A stretch of DNA of 64,000 nt from Saksenaea vasiformis B4078 (taxonomy: Eukaryota > Mucoromycota > Mucoromycetes > Mucorales > Saksenaeaceae): the NCBI GenBank assembly GCA_000697055.1, contig JNDT01002335.1, forward strand, positions 62,001 to 126,000. Reading direction: 5' to 3'. The translations under genes and the position numbers were made by a program. Shown in pieces: positions 57,701 through 64,000 of this stretch. Position 1 is the first letter of the stretch. Every line of letters starts with the position of its first letter. The notes below the pieces were generated by a model. The model worked only from the letters and a program-made list of their open reading frames with translations, ran no database searches and had not been told where the DNA came from.

Positions 57701-58240
57701 ATGTCTACACACAAACCCCCAGCTCTTGATTCTCATGAATTTATTAGAATGGCACCACCGACGTATGATGAAGCCATGATTGGTAGGCCAGCATCAACAA
57801 CAGAGGCAATGCCTGGTCACAGCTCGTTACGGTACTATTTCTGTGATGGCAGTCTTTATCATGAAGATCCTGTACTCGCAGACTCAGCATGTCCTCCATA
57901 CGAAAACACAGCTCCTACCAGCAACAGACCATCACGGATTGCGGTTTACTCATTAACCAGTAATGGTTGTAACCGCTACCCAGATATCCCATACAATAAC
58001 ATTTCAGCAGTGATGAACGCTGTCTGCAGGACCTGCTTAGATGAAATCCATTGCCAAATGCGTCCTTCTTCCCCTCGGCAACAACAGCAAGCAAGCATGT
58101 CATCTTTGATATGTAAAATACGACGTCGATTTAACCAAGGACTGAAAAGTCATACAAAACAAACGGCCGAACAAAGTGACTCTTCTTCATTGGACCATAA
58201 GCGCTGGCGCTGGGGAAATTATAGATGCCGTAGGCGTTGA
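57701..58240 (+). CDS. PPxY-motif small protein (179 aa)
   Basis: I choose the ATG at 57701 (MSTHKPPALDSHEFIRMAPP); the frame is open upstream to 57392, but that part has no clear start context. It contains MAPPTYDEAM and CPPYENTA, two proline-tyrosine motifs of which the first is a canonical PPxY. A helical Cys-containing block (ISAVMNAVCRTCLDEIHCQM), a Gln-rich stretch and a basic, Trp/Arg-rich end (HKRWRWGNYRCRRR) follow. It is similar in layout to the protein at 54804-55289. A role as a WW-domain/Rsp5 adaptor is only inferred. Confidence 0.6.
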   Translation: MSTHKPPALDSHEFIRMAPPTYDEAMIGRPASTTEAMPGHSSLRYYFCDGSLYHEDPVLADSACPPYENTAPTSNRPSRIAVYSLTSNGCNRYPDIPYNNISAVMNAVCRTCLDEIHCQMRPSSPRQQQQASMSSLICKIRRRFNQGLKSHTKQTAEQSDSSSLDHKRWRWGNYRCRRR

Positions 58241-59871
58241 AATACAGAAATCCACATAGTCCATTGTCCTACCAAGCTTGCAGCGCTCCATAAATTACTT
58301 CTTTAACCACGAGAAAGCCTATACTCCTTCTTGTCTGCCAGACAGATATTTTCTTTTTGTTTATTCAGGGAATAAAACAGGGTATATACGACGATGTTTC
58401 TTTTGATAAAAGTGTGAGCAAATCCCTACTCGTGAATCGTGAAACATGGCCAAGGCTAAGCCGTATCAGGAAGGAACCGTGATGGAATGCGAAACAGACA
58501 AACGTTCCTTTATCATTGTTCCTTGGGAAACTGCCCCTGTAACGACTTTCAAATGGACTGTCGTGTTACCTTGTTTACCTTCTATTTTTGGATCTATCCT
58601 TCTTAGAGATTAAGGTTACAGGGGGTACCTTCCCGCTGGCGGCTATTCGTCCATCGGCGATCTGCATGTGAAAGGATCGTCGCCTTTGTCGGAGAAATGT
58701 GCCGCCCTGAACCATCACCACAGCTAGTACAAAACCAGAAAAATGATAGCATGGAATATTCCACTTGAAAGAAGAATCGTTCTGCAGACGCAATACACGT
58801 GTATGTTTAATAGCAGAGCTTTCCAGTCTGTATGACAACCATGATTGTTGTGGTACCGTTCCTCTCCACACAACATACACATGACTAATATTCATCTTGC
58901 TTGTGCGCAACTGCATCCCACCACATCAATTTGGAAAAAAATAAACCAATCACAAGCAAAATGTGTCAATGCTATCGTGCATTCAAAAAAAAGAAACCTT
59001 AGCAAACCCGAAACTTGTTCCTTAAAGACACATCATGGTATCTGCCTGCAGCCGCCTGAGAAACGCATGTTTTTCTAGCCATTTTACTCGTTACTTCTAC
59101 TGACCACAATTAAAAGCTGTACGTGGTTCACCTGTTGTGATACCAGATCAATCCGTTCAGAATCCATACAGCTCTCATGTGAGCATCTATGCTCATGTAC
59201 TGCGGCTGAAGTCTTCAACCATTCGTCTACTGCTCAGGCGGCTGAGAAAAATTGTGTGTACCTTCCTATAGATGAAGAAGCCCAAACACTTGTTGGCTAG
59301 TGGAATGATTATCTTGAACATCATCCTTATAGTTCATCGTTTGTCTATCGGTACCGATATCGGGTTTTTCGGTTTGGTTCGGTGGATAAACTGGTGATAT
59401 AGGGCACCGTATCATTCGAAGACCTAGTCAAGAAGATGTACCCCTATAAAAAACGTTCTAGCAACATGTGTACTATTCATCAATACTTCATACATATGCA
59501 AATATATCCCTTATGAACGGTATTAAGATAAAAAAAAAGATCTCGCGTCTTTATCTTATTGTTGCAACTCATTCACAGAGCATCTTTGGCACTTTATACC
59601 AGAGGTATGGCTCAGCGGAATAAACAACGCCTAGTCTTCAGAGAACAGGTCCTCACTTGTACCTCCTTTGAACGCAATGGGTCATTCTGTTTGCTCGATA
59701 GAATTGTGAATCAGTGCATCAAGATGCTATGCCAATTCCCGTAACGTTTCCTCCCGGAATTTGAAAAACCAGATATCGCACGTGACACGTTTTGCTGAGG
59801 AGTGAGTGGCAAGCGTCTCCTGAACGCTTGCTCTCGTCCTATCCCTATTGACGTTGCTTCCTAAGGAAGAT
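58241..59871. other. Intergenic with weak coding-like segments
   Basis: A plus-strand 55-codon frame from 58446 (MAKAKPYQEGTVMECETDKR), a plus-strand stretch near 59139-59300 (SIQLSCEHLCSCTAAEVFNH) and a minus-strand 113-codon ORF with an ATG at 58916 (58575-58916) compete. None is recognised and no complete gene can be assembled. The PP2A-A promoter must lie at the right end. Confidence 0.35.
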
Positions 59872-62459
59872 ATGGAAACTGATCAAGCCGCACCGAAAAA
59901 ATTTAACCAAGTATCCCAAAGTACCTCAGATAACTCATCTGTGATTGCCATAACGTCATCATCAACAACGACAACAGAAGGACAGATGGATGTAGCATCG
60001 TCTGTAGCAGATACATACACGAATCCTGAGCGGAGTAATCAGAGCACGGCTGGTACTATTCCCAGTACTGGCAGCCTTGAATCGACAGCTAGAACAAGTG
60101 AAGAACAAGAACTGTATCCTATTGCTGTGCTTGTAGATGAGCTGAAAAATGAGGATGTCCAACTTCGTTTGAATGCTATTCGGAATCTGGGTACCATTGC
60201 CATGGCCCTAGGCTCGCAGAGAACACGAGATGAGCTTATACCCTTTTTGAATGGTAAATAGTCGAAAATGTGAGAAACGACGCGACCTGATGGCCCCATG
60301 CGTTTTCCAACAGATTCCATTGATGATGAAGACGAGGTACTTTTAGCGGTTGCAGATGAGCTTGCTGGTTTCGCGGAATACGTTGGTGGTCCAGAATATG
60401 CTCATTATCTACTGGGACCCTTGGAGAACTTGTCTGCGGTAGAGGAGGTGCTCGTGAGAGACAAGGTAAAAAAAAAAAAAGAACTGGCTAGATCGAGAAA
60501 ACAAGCGAGACAAACGCTGATGTGTCTTTTCTTTTTTCCTTCCCTATGAAGGCAGTTGAATCATTATGCAAAATCGTTGTCTTGCTAAATGCTTCGCAAA
60601 TTGAGCACTATTTTATCCCCTTACTTAGCCGTCTGTCGAGCGGGGAATGGTTCACAAGCCGCATTTCGGCAACTGGATTATATGCTGCTGCCTACCCCAA
60701 GTGCACCGTAGAACAACAAGCAGAACTGAGAAGGTATGCGATCATACAACTCATCCATCCATGCTTATGGTAGTGCAGCATGTTCGCGCAGCTTATACAA
60801 GATGATACACCCATGGTTCGACGTGCCGCTGCAAAGGGATTAGGGGTTCGTTGCAAATGACTGATCCCAGACTGAAAGCCGCTCATCACAAACATATAAT
60901 AGAGCTTTGCAAAGCAACTGACAAAGGAGCAGCTACTAAACCACATGTTGCCTCTCTTCATCAAGTTGGCTAATGATGATCAGGACACGGTGCGATTGCT
61001 GACAGTTGAAGATCTGGTGCAAATTTCTAGCATGCTGACCCAAGAAGAATGCAGACAGTACCTGTTACCTACATTGAAGTCGCTAGGACAGGATAGGTCA
61101 TGGAGAGTACGATGTATGGCAGCATCCCACTTTGCAGAGGTAAGGAAAAAAAAGGGGAAGAAGGCTGAAGATGATTGGTGCTGATGCATTGGCTATGTGT
61201 ATAGCTATGTCAAGCAGTGGGTGAGACCATTATCCGAGAGGAGATGGTTTCGTTGTTTGTAAGTCTTATTAAGGACAGCGAAGGAGAAGTAAAGATGACC
61301 ACCGTTGGCCAAGCATCAGGTAAATTCATTAATAGAAATGGCTCTCTAGCTAGTGTTACCATGTAATGTTTAACTTTTTCATATTTAGCATTTGCAAAGA
61401 CCATTGATGAAGTTACAGTTGTCGATAAACTACTTCCTTGCGTAAAAGATTTGGTTATCGACACAAATCAACATGTTCGTGCAGCAGTGGCAACAAATAT
61501 CAGCGCACTGGCCCCTATCATTGGCCAAGACCTGTACGTATCTGTATTACGTGTTTATCTGCTTATCTAACATGGCTTTCCAAAGTACGATAGAATATCT
61601 CTTGCCTTTGTTTCTTCAGCTGTTGAAGGATGACTTCCCGGATGTGCGACTTAATATCATTTCCAAATTGGAAAGTGTCAATCAAGGTATGGAAGGCAGG
61701 AAATGAATTACCTACGTTGCTGACGAACTGGTACCTTGTGTTGTAGTGATCGGCATCGAGCGCCTATCCCAGTCACTTCTCCCTGCTATTGTCGAGCTCG
61801 CAGAAGACAAGCAGTGGCGAGTCAGATTAGCCATTATAGAATACATACCGCTGCTCGCGTCGCAACTTGGTGTCGGCTTTTTTGACGAGAAGCTTTTGAA
61901 TTTGTGCATGTCCTGGCTAGGTGATGCTGTCTTCTCTATTCGTGATGCAGCAACAACAAACCTTAAGCAATTGGTCGAAATCTTCGGTTGCGATTGGGCA
62001 AAAGACACAGTTATACCGCAAGTCATGGAGATGGCGCGTAACGATAACTATCTCTACCGCATGACAACGCTATTTGCACTTACGGTAAAACAAAATAGCT
62101 GACACTACCCATTGATTGACTTGCTGAATGTTCTCGATAGACAATGGCTGTTTCTCTTTCTTCCGACATTCTGAAGGACAATGTTCTTCCTACTGTGCTT
62201 GCTCTCAAAGATGATCCTATTCCTAACGTCCGCTTCAATGTTGCAAAGTCGCTCGAAGTGTTGACACCCATACTCAGAAAGAATCCTGCTACAACGGCGC
62301 TCATCTCTTCTCAGGTCACACCAGCTCTTCAGAAATTAGGCGGCGATGAAGACGTAGACGTAAAGTGGTTTGCAGAAAGGGCGTTGTTATCTGGTAAGTT
62401 GCATAAATCCACCCTTTCTTGTTGTGTGTCCAATATTTATTTATACTCTAGTTCAATAA
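59872..62459 (+). CDS. TPD3: Protein phosphatase 2A scaffold subunit A (PR65), HEAT repeats
   Basis: Scaffold that holds the PP2A catalytic C and regulatory B subunits. The ATG at 59872 ([10 protein letters not shown]) opens a Ser/Thr-rich N-terminal extension of about 80 residues, longer than in animal PR65. HEAT repeats follow across about twelve exons: [20 protein letters not shown] with [144 protein letters not shown] and [20 protein letters not shown]. The C-terminus [15 protein letters not shown] is diagnostic; a last intron gives an end at 62459 (…LLSVQ). An unspliced reading would extend to 62521 but departs from the family. Confidence 0.94.
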
Positions 62460-64000
62460 ATTCCTTGCTTAATTGCAATCCAATCGTTTCGTCTATGGGC
62501 CGTAAATCCACGAGCCGCTGATGCTTGCGAAACGTAGTTGTCCTTATTAGATCGTAGCTTTATCCAAACCAGAACCTTTTTCTTCCTATTCTACATTTAC
62601 CAGAACCAAGTTTGTACTGACTGTTCTAGCGATAAGAGAACATTTTGCAAACTAAACCAAGCGTGTCTGTCATCCAAACAAAAAAGCTTAAGCTATGTAA
62701 GCGCATAGTTGCTCTTGTTTGCCGCATGTCCTATTTTGAGACTAGAGATAGAAAAGCTCAAACCACGATGTGCACTCTATCGGTTGCATTTCCTTGCATC
62801 TGACTTGTAAAACCTGGCGCACGCTCCCAACACGTGCAAGATGATTTTAGGTGATTTATCTTTGGGCCAAGTTTGGAAACAGGCCTGGCATCTCGAAAGT
62901 ATCATGGCAACCTGAGCTTCCGTAATGGTTTGAAACGACTAAATGCAGCAGAATTCAATGACATATGTCGGCTGTCAGGGCTTTTGGCACGGTTTGAGAC
63001 CTACTCTCAACGAAAGGGATTGATCTTCTTACGATTGCTGCATAAACTCCTGCGGAACAAATGAAACTGCTTGGATTCATGGATGGATAGCAATGGCTTT
63101 GCATACGGTGGCGTTTCAGTGATCTAATTAGATAAGGGTGCATCGACTGAAGAGAAGCATACTGAATAAAATGAAGAGAAAGCGGATATTGACCCTTTGT
63201 TTCAATAAAAAGTCTATCTATGAATTTTGCTCAATGATGATGAATTCGCTGGCCTGATATGAAATTGACGAAATGACTCAGGGTCAAGGCACGGTAAAGC
63301 TCAAACAAACAAAAAAAAATTCCCATGAAACTTCTACAAGAAGCGTGACTCATACTTACGCCGTACATTGTAGCAAAGCATACTTGTTAGAAGTCATACT
63401 GCTATTACATCACATAAAAGGCTACACTTGATACAAGACACCAGAAATTGTGTGATCACTTCGTGTCTTCGGAGTTGCCAGGAAATTTGTGCCTTGGCTT
63501 GTTCTGTGATGTATTCAATGTTATTGGCCAGCGCAAAAAGGCTTGTGCTTCACTTAAGTTTGCACAATCGGTGGGTTTGGCCCTTCCAAGTCGTGCTTTT
63601 ATTCTCAGAAAATATAAAAAGAAAACTGATCTCTATTCTATCCCTTTAATACCTTTCATGGCGAGCATGGTCTCTTTTCTCTTGCACAGGGTTGGGATAA
63701 TGTTGAAAAAATTGAAAACAGATAAGAAAAAAATCCATAAATCTAAAAATCGCTTCGTCATCCGGGGTTGGGAGCCTACATCCTCAGTCTTCGTTCAGGC
63801 AACTGGCCGATTTTCAATCGACGCAAAATTACGTACACAACAAATCATCCAATCACGTTTAATAACGTGAGTGTGGGGTGCAAGTTACTGAGGCCCCAAC
63901 GAGTGAATCTTCCCTTTTTTTCTTTTTTCTATGGAAACTTTGAATCTATGACTGACATAACCGAAATTCCACCAATGATGAACGGGTAAGAGGCAAATGA
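62460..64000. other. Right-edge region without a recognised gene
   Basis: About 1.5 kb. Plus-strand frames at 62873-63064 and 63448-63870 and a minus frame at 62955-63143 are open but show no recognisable domain. The sequence near 63680-63860 is somewhat coding-like. A gene entering from the right edge cannot be excluded. Confidence 0.4.

Overview
This window looks like nuclear DNA from an early-diverging filamentous fungus, most likely Mucoromycota (Mucorales-like). The support is: many short GT-AG introns (about 40-110 bp), AT-rich spacers with long A/T runs, eukaryotic housekeeping genes, a MACPF-SEL1 fusion, and transposon debris (KDZ/Tnp2-like, MULE-like and a Fanzor-type nuclease). No tRNA, rRNA, CRISPR array or bacterial operon was seen. 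The assignment is inference from gene content; no database was searched.

Left part (1-16,900). On the minus strand lie the 5' part of a secreted GH29 alpha-L-fucosidase cut by the left edge, a C2-domain diacylglycerol-lipase-like gene (2437-5693), a class II fructose-bisphosphate aldolase (9913-11321) and a UBE2E-type ubiquitin-conjugating enzyme (13712-14666). Between them, on the plus strand, is a five-exon gene (7103-9423) encoding a MACPF-like domain, a long acidic repeat linker and SEL1 repeats.

Middle part (16,900-43,200). This is mostly minus-strand housekeeping: RPC19 (Pol I/III subunit), a SUR7/PalI-family membrane protein, two EF-hand proteins, ribosomal protein uS5 (RPS2), a CDK with an unusual cyclin-binding helix, a NIPA-type magnesium transporter, a small zinc-knuckle protein, a two-HKD phospholipase D and the small-subunit processome protein UTP5/WDR43. 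An island at 17.6-24.5 kb holds a decayed KDZ-like transposase, hairpin/MITE-like elements and degenerate ORFs. Related terminal inverted repeats and a second copy of a dispersed repeat recur at 27.4-28.8 kb.

Right part (43,200-64,000). A 6.2-kb transposon island sits between UTP5 and APC5. It contains a MULE-like transposase remnant (minus), an inverted-repeat element with a 13-bp tandem repeat, and, on the plus strand, a Fanzor-type (eukaryotic TnpB homologue) nuclease. All three RuvC motifs and the first zinc-finger cysteine pair of that nuclease are recognisable, but at least three frame discontinuities suggest a decaying copy. Beyond it are APC5, a small cysteine-rich protein, two related-looking PPxY-motif small proteins, and the PP2A scaffold subunit A (HEAT repeats). 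The final 1.5 kb holds nothing recognised.

The housekeeping genes serve glycolysis, ubiquitin/cell-cycle control (E2, CDK, APC5, PP2A-A), rRNA/ribosome synthesis (RPC19, UTP5, RPS2) and lipid and calcium signalling. They are unlinked functions, as expected for a fungal chromosome. The most interesting material is the Fanzor/MULE island and the MACPF-acidic-SEL1 gene.
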